Below are positions 41,553 through 51,060 of a DNA stretch of 56,430 nucleotides, piece by piece (within the stretch, counting starts at the first letter, position 1; each line of letters begins with the position of its first letter). Under the pieces are notes generated by a model that was not told the origin of the DNA, made no database searches, and saw only the letters and a list, made by a program, of their open reading frames with translations. The stretch lies in contig KQ481955.1 in NCBI GenBank assembly GCA_001430745.1, positions 140,433-196,862 of the forward strand, read 5' to 3'. Both the position numbers and the translations under genes were made by a program. Source of the stretch: Auxenochlorella pyrenoidosa. Taxonomy: Eukaryota > Chlorophyta > Trebouxiophyceae > Chlorellales > Chlorellaceae.

Positions 41553-44500
41553 TCAGGCAACCACAGAGGTGTCGGGCCGGGGCTCTGCGCGCCCCGCAGC
41601 GGCGTCAGGCGGGAACGCAACAAACTCGCCCTCATTCACCAGCACGACCCGTTCCTGCGCCTGGCACCACTCCTCCACCCCTTCCACCCCCAAGGGCGCC
41701 CCCGGCAGCGCGCCTGCCCCGGCGCCAGCCGTGCGGCCCGGCCGGCCGCGCGCTGCGTCTGCCGCGTGCCGCCGCGCCGTCGCCGAGGCCTCTGCCAGGG
41801 CCTCCTCGCTGAAGCACAGCGTCTGCGCAAACTCCTGCCCGGGCGCCGGCTCGGCGGGGGCGCGCTGCAGCAGGCCCTGCAGGGTGCAACAGAGGGCAAC
41901 CTCTCATGTAAGCCGCACATGGTCGCCAGGCTGGCAGGCACCTAGGACTGCGCTGCACGCTCCCTCGCGGGCACGCCGCTCTTGGTCATGCCACAAACGC
42001 ATGCTGCACTTGGTCGCGACCTCGCATGCGGCCAGACCGGCTGCCCCGCACCCACCAAGGCCCGCCCCACCTTCCACACCAGGCACTCATCCAGGTACAC
42101 CTCGAGCTGCTGCACCCCCCTGGAGGGCGTCTTGGCGTAGTTCCACAGGCGCAGCGCGCCCAGCAGCACGGGCGCGTCCAGCACCACGCGCAGCTCGTTG
42201 CCCTGCGCGCCGTCCAGCGGGGCCAGCCAGGAGTGCTGCGCAGCGCCGCTGCACGGCGTGGGGCGCAGCGAGAGGCAGGTGTGGGGGTTGAGAGCTGGAC
42301 GAGCGAAGGCGCGCGCAAGCGCAAAGCAACCCTGGTGCACATGTGAGCTAGCCAGCTCCGTCTCTCAGCCGTCAGTACGAGCTGAGAGCTGTCCCTGTGT
42401 CCCAGCCTCCTTTCCGGGAAAGGCCCCACCTGTTGTTGCCGTCCACAAGCTTGTCAGGGGTGCGCGCATCTCCCGACATGCCCGGCATAGTCGCCACGCT
42501 GCTCGGGGCTGCAGTTGCAGGCAAGAGAGGCAGGGCGGGCAGACAACCTTGGGAAGCCCCCATCGGCGCTGCCTGGCCAGCTGACAGGCCAGGCAGCAGC
42601 AGCTGTGCAGAGCATGCTTTGGGGGCCAAGTTCAGCACGCAGCTTGTGCACATGACGCTGGGGCGCAGCCCACCTGCGACGACCTGTTCTGGCCGGATGC
42701 GCAGCGGCCCCCGCACCGCGTCCCGCACCTCGATGCCGCTCAGGCCCACGTAGTGGGGGCACCCCCAGGAGCTGAGCAGCACGAGGCGCAGGGAGAAGCC
42801 GCAGGGCAGCGGGGTGGCAAAGCACTCCCCGGGCTGGCTCACGAGCCCGCCGACCAGCCCTCTGGCCAGCAGCGCCACCCGCTGCAGGTACTCCAGGGCA
42901 GCAACAGGGTCTGGCAGGTTGCACAGCCAGGCCACGCTCTCGTCGTGGATGCTGAGCTGCTGCTGTGCCTGCTGCGCCTGCTGCCCTGGAGCTGGCCGCC
43001 CCGAGGCGACCTGCAGCGGCGCGCGCCTGGGTGGCCGCGGAGGGCTGCTGCTGCCGCCTGCCCTAGCCAAGGTGCCTGCAGCTCTGGATCCAGCTTGGGC
43101 AGCCCAGGAGGTGTGCAGCGGGATCAGCTGGCCAAACGGGAAGGCGGCGGTGCCGGGCGCCCGGCGAACAATCACGCCACCTGGCGGTGACACCTCCACA
43201 CCATCTGCAGCCACATAGCGGTAGGGCAGCAGGTACTCTTTCACAAGAGGCAGGATTTACCAGCTGCAGGGACGATCAGCCTTCTGGCCCACACAAACCT
43301 AGCAGCAGCGTGGCAACACATCACCGTCCAAGCTACTTCCCGCTGCCCGCCGCCTCAGTGCACCCTTGCTCACCTGCCAGCACCAGCATGCGCTTCACGC
43401 CGCGCGCTGTGTCTGCTGCGCTCTTGTTGTAGTTCCATACTCGCAGGCCAGACAGCCAGGCGCCGCCAGCTGGCATCCGGACGGACAGGATGTTGAAGGC
43501 CTTGGCAGCCTCTGGAAGACTTGCAAAGCTGGATCCCTGGCCTGCGTGGCTGGCACGGTGGCTGGCGGAAGCTGCCGCGGCTGCGCTGAGCTGTCGCTTC
43601 ACTGGGGCCAGCCACATGTGCGCGTCGTCCACCGTGTTGCTGCACCCATCAGCCAGCTTGTCGACGGTGCGCACGTCGCCTGCAGGCGGCACAGGACGGG
43701 GAGAGCCCAGCCCATGTGCAGTGCACAGGCCATGAAACCAGGGCTTCCAGCGGCTTGGCAGCGAGGCAAGGCAGATGCATTGTGCATCAGCGCTGGTGTA
43801 ACACAACTAGCGCAACACCTCTCCCAAACATCATGCTGCATGTCGCATGCCGCCTGCCAGCTCTCACCAGAGTGGCCGGAGAAGCAGTTCAGGTCTGGGG
43901 GGTCGGCCGACAGCTGCTCCGCAGCCAGCGGCAGCGGCTGCCCGCCGGGCCCCAGCAGCTGCAGCCCGGAGAGCCCCACAAAATGGCAGTCCCCCCAGGT
44001 GTCCAGCAGCACCAGCGTTAGCTCCCGACAGTGCAGCAGGGAGGGGCCTGGGCCAGGGCCAGCGCCCGCGCCGCCCGCGCTGCCAGCAGTGCTCCCTCTG
44101 CTGCACGCCGCCACCAGTGCAGCAGGTGAAGCATCTGGGGAGGGTTGGCCGGCGGCATGGGCTGCTGTTGCTGTGTGCTGCTCTCGGGAAGGGGGGCACC
44201 TGGGGTGTGGGAGCACCGGCAGCGTGGTGGTGCGCGGCAGCTGGCCCCGCGCAGAAAGGGGGCTCGGCGAGGCTGCAGTCACCAGGTCAAGCTCTGAGGG
44301 CTGCCCCAGCAGCTCCAAACTGTCCCCCGGGCCAGCAAGGGGATCCATGCTGTTGCGCAAAGCGATGGCGGCAGGGCTGGCTGCCGCAGCTGCCTCGGGA
44401 TGCTGCTGTGACTGATGTTCTGCTGCAAAGGCGGACAGGGCATCTGCTGCAACCGAGCCAGCAGCAGGCGCAGCTGGCGACAGGTGGGAGCGGTCCTGCA

Positions 44501-46190
44501 GCGGCCGTGGCGGCCGTCGCTGCCGCGCCTGGCCCCTCAGACCGTCGACTGAGAGCCGGCTGCGCTCACGGTGCCGCTGCTGCACCATTGGCTGCAGCTT
44601 GCTACTGACAAGGATGGCATGCGCCTCAGGAACTGCTTGCGGTCGCTGCGCCTGCTGTGCTTGCTGCTGTTCTGGCTCCTGAGGGCGGTTGTCAGCTGGG
44701 GCCGCAGCATTCTGCATGGCAGAAGGCTGAGGTGAGCATGCTCCGGAGGCGGCCTCCCCAGGCCCCGAGAGCTGCCTGCCTGCAAAACTGCCGCTGCGGG
44801 TGCGCAGAGCAGCCAGCTTGCCGGCCAGGGCCTTGCTGGGCGAGGATGGTCCTTCGCTTGAAGGCGGGACTGCAACGGCAGCAGGCCCTTCTCCTGGTGC
44901 ATCTTCATTGTGGTGCGGCTCTGCCTCTAGTGTTTGGCTGGCCCCGCCAGACACCTGTGACGCCAGCTGGGCAGAATCACTTGCTGTGCTCCCTCTGGGC
45001 AGGTGGGAAGTGGCTGCAAGTTCCGCAGGCAACGACGCTGCAGCTGGTCCAGGAGCGTCTGCAAGTCCCGTGCCATCAGCTGCACTGGCTCGCCGGCTGC
45101 TCTGCAGTGATTCGGCCATCAGCTGGCTGGCTGCCCCTTGCACCTGCTCTTCAGCTGTTGCCGGGCTGCTCCTTGCACGACCCCCGCTATCGTTGCATGC
45201 ACCCGGCCTGCTGCTCGCCTGGCCAAGCTCCTCAATCCGCGCCAGCACTTCCAGCAGCACCCGGCGCTTCTGGCTGTCCAGCCGGCCCAGCCGGCTGCTC
45301 AGCGCCTGCAGCACCAGCTGGTCGGGGATGTCGGCGCTGCCTGCTGCACCAGGGCTGCTGCCCAGGGTGCCGGGGTCGAGCTGCAGGTCCACCAGGCTCA
45401 ACCGCAGGATGGCCAGCTCCTCGCTGCTCAGCCGCGCTGCCAGCTGCTGCCGCGGCACCTGCTGCCGGCCCGTGCGTGAGCCTGCAGCTAGTGGCTCTAC
45501 CTCGCTGCTAGGCACGGGCGCCAGCTGCGCAGAAGCCGCGGCTTGATGCTCGGCCTGGACCTGCTGCATGTCCCTCACATGTGCCTGCCGCATGTCATCT
45601 CCATCCCCGGCGCTGCTGCCGGTGCTGGGCATGCTTGCGGCGCTGCTGTAGCGTGTTCCGCGGCGGCTGGCGGCTGCCAGGGCGGCTAGGGACAAATCCT
45701 CGGCATCCAAGCCATGAGGCAGCAAGCTGGCCCGCCTTGAATGCTGCGCCTGCTGCTGCTGCTGTGCTGATTGCACTGCACCTGCCTGTAGCGGGTGCTG
45801 CTGCTGCTGCTGCTGCTGCACCTCTTGGTGCTGCTGCTGTTGCCCCGGTGGCATGGCCACTGACTGCAGCAGTGCCGGCTGAGCATGAGGCTGGCAGAAT
45901 GATGGTGCGGTGCTGCCTATCAGCACAGTGTCCTCCTCCTCACCACCCTGAGGCATCAGCCCAGGCAGCGCTGCCAGAGACGCAGACGGCAGCAGTGGAG
46001 GCTCTGCCGGCGCTGACGTCTCCCAGCCGGCACCAATGCTCTCGGGTGGCTGCCCGGCAGTTGTGGCCAGTACGTGCTGCTTGCGTCGGTGCGCCCCTGG
46101 CAGCATTGCCAGCAAGCCCCTACGGGGATGCTGCTGGCCAGCCTCTCCCTCTGGTCGGCTGCGTGGCGATGTGCCTGCTGCGGCGCCCAT
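41553..46190 (-). CDS. KATNIP (katanin-interacting protein, DUF4457)-like protein
   Basis: A long first coding exon (46190 to about 43860) is Ser/Ala/Gln-rich and probably disordered, with Gln runs near 45790-45840. Two related modules follow. Module 1 (about 44030-43390): LTLVLLDTWGDCHFVGLSGL, VDKLADGCSNTVDDAHMWLA and LRVWNYNKSAADTARGVKRM. Module 2 (about 42830-42060): LRLVLLSSWGCPHYVGLSGI, DARTPDKLVDGNN, SWLAPLDG and LRLWNYAKTPSRGVQQLEVY. The LSSWGxxHYVGLSG, KLVDG and WNY...RGV motifs in this order are those of KATNIP/KIAA0556, a microtubule- and basal-body-associated protein. The last exon ends VLVNEGEFVAFPPDAAAGR...TSVVA, TGA at 41553-41555. The frame is open upstream to 46286 with acceptor-like sites, so an extra 5' exon (e.g. 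ATG at 46440) is possible. Confidence 0.75.
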
Positions 46191-46961
46191 GTGAGGCGGT
46201 GCGTGTTTGCTGCCCGCGCGACGTCCGTGGGCATGTGCATGTATGGCCTGCTGCGGTGAGGTGCCAGCAGTGGCCTGCAGCAGCAAGGCATGAGCAACTT
46301 CTCAACATGCTGGATATCTGCCCATGCACGCAACAGCAAGATGAAGGCAGGGCTGCTTTTGTGAGGCGCTCACTGCTGTTGATGCCTCCACCTCGCGACG
46401 CTGCTCGGCCGGTGGCTTTGGAGCCGGCGGAGCGCCCCATGCCCTTCTGCCCCCCCCTCGCTGTGCGGCTTCGGCCATTCAGAATTGGCCGGTGGCTGGC
46501 AAAGCCGGGCCGGGGCGTTTTCTTAGTTCGACCTGCTGGCGACACCCTTCAGCCCGTCACGGGCTGTAAAAGTCATTCAAAGAAAGCATAGCGCCATAAT
46601 CTAGCTATATAAGGCCCCGACTGATAGCATTCGGCCCTCCAATGTGTGGACGCAGCAGGCAGGTCAGTTCTGCCCAGAAGTGCTCCCTTTCCATGCTTCA
46701 AGCGATCGTACGGTAACTTTGAACTCGAGCATCGTTGCCGAACCCGCGGATCGGCAAAGGTGAGCTCGCTCCGCGGCCTTTCCGCGTTGCCGAAACGTTG
46801 GCCTTGTGAGGTGCCGCTCAGGAACTCCTCGATATCGTGGCGCAACTGTCGGCCCTGCCGCAGCGACCCGCTGACCGTCTTGCTGCCGCCGCCGCCACCG
46901 CTGCTGCCGCCGGTTCTTCCACCTGCAGAGCTAAGAGCTTGTGCACCAGCGAGCAGGCGCG
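46191..46961. promoter_or_regulatory. Divergent promoter region between genes K and L
   Basis: Head-to-head spacer of up to 770 bp, part of which may be a 5' exon of gene K. It contains a TATA-like element on the plus strand at 46606-46614 and an imperfect GC palindrome near 46480 (CGGCCA...TGGCCG). Confidence 0.5.
46606..46614 (+). promoter_or_regulatory. Putative TATA box of gene L
   Basis: TATATAAGG, a near-consensus TATA element and rare in this GC-rich window, lies about 350 bases upstream of the VPS60 ATG. Transcription would start near 46640 and leave a 5' UTR of about 320 bases, possibly with an intron. Confidence 0.5.
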
Positions 46962-48758
46962 ATGAAGCGCATCTTTGGGGCCAAGAAGGAGGTCAAGCCT
47001 CCGCCCACAATGGACGAGGCGGTGGACAAGCTGAACACGCGCGGCGACACGTGGGTGCTGCCCTGCCTGCTTCCTGGCGGGCCCCATGCCGCCCGACGGA
47101 TTGCGATACCCTGACCCTGTCCCGGATTGAGCTGCTTACCTAGCCTCTCCGATGCCTCGCACACACCTTACAGCCTGGACGAGAAGATCCGCAAGCTAGA
47201 TGAGCAGCTGGCCAAGCACCGCGACATCATCAAGAAGACGCGGCCGGGGCCGGCGCAGGAGGCGGCAAAGCGGCGCGCGCTCACGGTGCGCGCCAGCACG
47301 CGGCAGCCGCTGCATGGCGGCCGCTGCCAGCGCCGCGGTTAAGCGCAGCCGGCGCTCAACCCACCCTCGGCACGCCCGCACGCCTGCCCCTTGCCTGCAG
47401 GTGCTGAAGCAGAAGCGGTTGTACGAGTCGCAGCGCGACCAGCTGTACAACCAGCAGTTCAACGTGGAGCAGACGTCCTTTGCCATGACCAGCATGCAGG
47501 TGTGCGCCTTGCGGCTGGGGTGCCGAACCAAAACAACGAGGCTGCCCGTCTGCCAGTTGCGCTGCCACCCCGTTTGCTGCGGTGGAACTGGATGGTGCTG
47601 ACTTGCAACCAGACTGGCTGCAGCTCCCTGCGAGATGGGCAGCCGTGCGCCCTGGAACCTGTGCGCCTTGCGGCTGCCGGCACTGAGCCCCGCCTGCCCT
47701 GCCCTGCCCGGCCCTGCCCTGCCCGGCCCTGCAGGACACGGTGCACACGGTGCAGGCCATGAAGGCGGCGGGCAAGGAGATGAAGGGCTTCATGAAGGCG
47801 CGCAGGGGGGGCCGCCCTTGGGCCGCGAGAATGCAAAGACGGCCCTTGCATGCGCTGCATGCTAAGGCACCAGCCCTGTCAATGAGGCAGCGAGCCGCGC
47901 CGCACGCCTGTGTGCCCACCCGGCGCGGAATGGACCGCGCCCCCGCATGCAAGCAGCACACCGACTGCTCTGCCTTCACCCCTGACTGCTGGTGCAGACC
48001 AACGACCTGAAGATTGAGAACATTGAGAAGCTGCACGACGAGATGGCCGACCTGCTGGTGAGGCGGGCGCTGAGCTGGCCAGGGATGCAGGTGCCGAGCT
48101 GCCTGCACGGCGCAGGAGTAGCGCAGCAAAGTGTTCGATGCCTTGGACACCGCATCCTCGCTTACCCTCCCGGGCGACCCCCCCCCCCCCCCTCCCCCTG
48201 CAGGACTACCACCAGGAGATCCAGGACGTGATGGGCACCGCCTTTGGCGTGCCCGAGGACATTGACGAGGACGAGTTGATGGGAGAGCTGGATGCGCTGG
48301 AGGATGACCTGGCGGCGGAGACGGCCGGCGGCGGCGGCGTGCCCGCCTACCTGCAGGCACGCGTGGGGCGGCGCGGGCTGACTGTGGGGAGGGCCAGGCG
48401 GTGGCGCGGGCTGGCGCCGGCTTTGACCTGCCTGTGGGGAGAGCCGGGTTGTGGCGCGGACAGCTGCGGCTGTCGCCAGGCCCGGGGGGGGGGGGGGGGG
48501 GCGGGCTGGTTGGGATGGGAGGATCGGTGGGGATGAGCCCAGGTGTGGCATGTGCACCAGTGGGCCGAGGGGATGGCCACTGTTGGGCTGTGGGACGGCT
48601 AGTGTTGTGCTTACAATCACTGCCGCGTCCCTTTGCTCTGTCCCTGCTCCATCTGTCAGGATGTGGACCTGCCAGAGGTGCCGCAGGGCCAGGCGGAGCA
48701 GCAGCAGGCGCAGCCGGCGGACGAATTTGGGCTGCCTGCCATCCCGCAGCGCACGTAG
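46962..48758 (+). CDS. VPS60: ESCRT-III-associated protein VPS60 / CHMP5
   Basis: Endosomal-sorting subunit that works with LIP5/VTA1 and VPS4 in multivesicular-body formation. Exons: 46962-47050, 47174-47285, 47401-47499, 47735-47797, 47998-48057, 48204-48362 and 48660-48758, giving 226 aa (human CHMP5 is 219). The protein starts MKRIFGAKKEVKPPPTMDEA and continues LDEKIRKLDEQLAKHRDIIK, VLKQKRLYESQRDQLYNQQF, VHTVQAMKAAGKEMKGFMK, LKIENIEKLHDEMADLL, HQEIQDVMGTAFGVPEDIDE, and ends DEFGLPAIPQRT, nearly the CHMP5 DEFGLPxIP tail. A basic N-terminal helix and acidic C-terminal half are typical of ESCRT-III. The intron 47798-47997 appears to start with GC. Intron acceptors carry poly(C) tracts. Divergent from gene K. 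Confidence 0.95.
47798..47997 (+). other. Probable GC-AG intron in VPS60
   Basis: The exon ends ...GGCTTCATGAAG at 47797 and is followed by GCGCGC, not GT. The next exon starts ACCAACGACCTG at 47998 after GGTGCAG. Joining them gives KGFMK|TNDLKIENIEKL, which fits CHMP5. No GT near 47798 keeps frame and family sequence. Confidence 0.6.
48178..48192 (+). repeat. Poly(C) tract, 15 bases, ahead of a splice acceptor in gene L
   Basis: C run followed by TCCCCCTGCAG and the exon at 48204, acting as polypyrimidine tract. The following intron holds the complementary type, an 18-base G run at 48484-48501. Confidence 0.75.
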
Positions 48759-49590
48759 CGGGCGGTCGAGCGTCCCACGCCACGCCGCCGCGCGCTTATT
48801 CCTGTACACACGAGCTCACGGTGGCAAGGCAGCAGTCTCGGCCTGACCAGACTGAACGTGTCTGGGGCTAGCAGTCCAGGGCGCCTCCCTGCGCATGCAT
48901 GCCCCCTGTATTTGTGCTTGTACTGTTTCCGATTTGTGCTTTCCTGCTCTTGCTTTTGGTTTCGCTTTCGCCGCCCCAAAACTTGCAGCACGCCGACTGA
49001 GACACCCAGACCTGATACTGACGCTGGCGTGTCGCCCGTGCACCTGCAACCTCACATGATCATGGCGTAAACAACATTGCTTTATGGCAATGCCAGGAAG
49101 CCACTGACAAGAACTCAGCACATGCTAATACGGACACGAGAGCTGGTAATCAGGCAGTCCCTGCGGTTGAATGCTCACAGCTCGGTCTGCAAGTTTGTGA
49201 ACTTCTAGCCCAAACTTCGCAGGTTGCTGCAAAGACTGCAGGCACGGAGGATCCACTTGCCAACGGCAACACGCATCTCATAGTACATTGCCAGTGGTTC
49301 CACAAGTGGCTTCATTGGGCACCCTTGCGCCCCCCTTCAGGAAAGCACGCTGCAGGTGAGCTAGTTTACAGGGTTTCAAGGCGCACCACAAGTCACTGGG
49401 CCAGACTGCAAAGCAGGAATGAAATGCTGGCCATCGTTTTGCGAGCGTCGACATGCGTTGGCCGTGGCGGGGAGGCGCGGCGGGGCCCCTTGCGGCAGGC
49501 CGGCCGATCGTCGTGCCTGCCCGCGCCGCTCCGCCTTCCTCAGCGCGCCCCCTCCAAACGGGAGCCTTCCACACAGGTCCTCTGCGCCGC
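48759..49590. other. Convergent intergenic region between genes L and M
   Basis: About 830 bp, comparatively AT-rich around 48890-49330. It holds the 3' UTRs of L and M. TTACA at 49366-49370 reads TGTAA on the minus strand, about 220 bases after the gene M stop, a plausible poly(A) signal for M. No gene supported. Confidence 0.5.
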
Positions 49591-50721
49591 CTACTGGTCG
49601 TTGAAGTGGATGGCGCCGGTGCCCAGCACAAAGAAGAAGGTGGAGACCATGAGGCCGATGATGGTGGTGAAGGACAGCACAATCACCACCTGCAGGGGGG
49701 AGGGTTGCAAGTTGCGTGGCAAAGTGGGGTTCAGGAGGAGTGAGTTGCGTGCATGCGTGCGAGTGGGGTTCTGAGGGTGGGGCCTCGGCCGGCCAGCACC
49801 GAAGCATGTGAGCTCTCAATGCTGGCCAGCGCTTGCTGCTGCCGCGGCAGAGCACTGTGTGGCGCCGCGGGATTCCGACCAAGCTGCCCTGTGGCGCGCC
49901 ACATGCCACCAGGCCGCTGCCATCAGCGCTGCGAGCAGCCACGGCGAGCAGCAGCGACGCCTGCACACCTGGGTGAGGGTGATCTTGGTCCACCAGGGGG
50001 CGGTGTCTGCCTTGGGGGTGGGCATGTTGGGCGACAGCCCCGCCGGTTCCGCAAACGGCCGCTTGGCTGCCGCGCCGCTGCTCGCGCCAAAGGGGCTGGC
50101 TGCTGGGCTGCTGGTGGACGGGCCAAACGGGCTGACGGGCGTCTTGTCTGCAAGGCAGGGCAACACGGGATTGCGTTGGTACTGAAAAGGCAAGCATGAA
50201 GGGGTGATGCCGGCTGATGAGAAGGCCAACAGCAGAACAGCATGCTATTTCAGCGGCAAGGGCTGCCAGGCTGTTCATGTTCAATAAACCAGGCTCTGCA
50301 TCAGGGGACATTGGGAAGCGTGATGCGAGCACCGTGCATCTGTTGTGGCAGATGGCCTGCCAAGCACACCTGATGCCGAGGACACAGCCTGGAAGGGGCT
50401 GCGGGCTGCTGGTGGTGCCGCCGTCGGCGCTGCAACTGGGCTGCCATCGGCCTCGGCTGCGCTGGCCGGCGCCGAGGGCGCCGACGCGCCGGGCACCGCC
50501 TCCTCTGCAAAAGTGGCCTCCAGCTCGTCCAGGCTGAGCTCCTTCCTGTCGCGATCAACCAGGCGCCGCACCTGAGCGGCGCCCTCGTTGAAAGAGGCCG
50601 CCCGGGCTGCGAGCAGGGAGCCTCGCTGCTGCCTCAGGCCCGCCGGTTGCCGGCTGCTGCGAACGCTGCTGCTGCGGTGCACAAGCCCGCAGGGGCCGGC
50701 AACTGCGAATGCAGAGGCCAT
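49591..50721 (-). CDS. Predicted plastid-targeted single-pass membrane protein, function unknown
   Basis: Starts MASAFAVAGPCGLVHRSSSV (ATG 50719-50721) with RSSRQPAGLRQQRGSLLAAR, a typical green-algal chloroplast transit peptide of Ala/Ser/Arg. Then comes VRRLVDRDRKELSLDELEAT, a Pro/Ala-rich low-complexity section, and after an intron TPVSPFGPSTSSPAASPFG...NMPTPKADTAPWW. The end is TKITLTQ joined to VVIVLSFTTIIGLMVSTFFF and VLGTGAIHFNDQ, one clear membrane helix with a short soluble tail; stop TAG at 49591-49593. Three to four exons. I do not recognise the family. The tail looks conserved rather than low-complexity, so homologues should be findable. A thylakoid or envelope location is inferred. 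Confidence 0.65.
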
Positions 50722-51060
50722 GACTGCTGCTGGTTGTAGAGTGCCGCTGCTGGGAGGGCTGGAAGCACTCGCAGGGCCTTCAGAACGTGGTGAAATCGAT
50801 GCCGGATCACCACAAGCGCACCGCACAAGCCCACGCTGCCCAATTCAGCGAGCAGCATCCTGCTAGGCTCGCAGCACAGCCCAAAGCAGCTCTCGACTCC
50901 TGCAGCTACAATTCTGCTTGCATCGCTCTTCGGTTGACAGATCGATCGACATTTACACGCGTTTCGTCGGGGCCCCGCTCCTCCACCTCCAAGCTTGCCC
51001 GTCATCCTTGCAAGAGTGTCGAAAGCCGCTCTTAGCACCTCACGCAGATCCAGATACATA
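50722..51060. promoter_or_regulatory. Divergent promoter region between genes M and N
   Basis: 339 bp between two start codons pointing apart, both for predicted plastid proteins, so shared control (for example by light) is possible. No defined motif seen. Confidence 0.4.

Noticed and set aside
43847..45546. Long plus-strand open frames opposite gene K
   Set aside because: Antisense shadows of the Ser/Ala/Gln-rich exon. Only the minus-strand reading has the DUF4457-type motifs.
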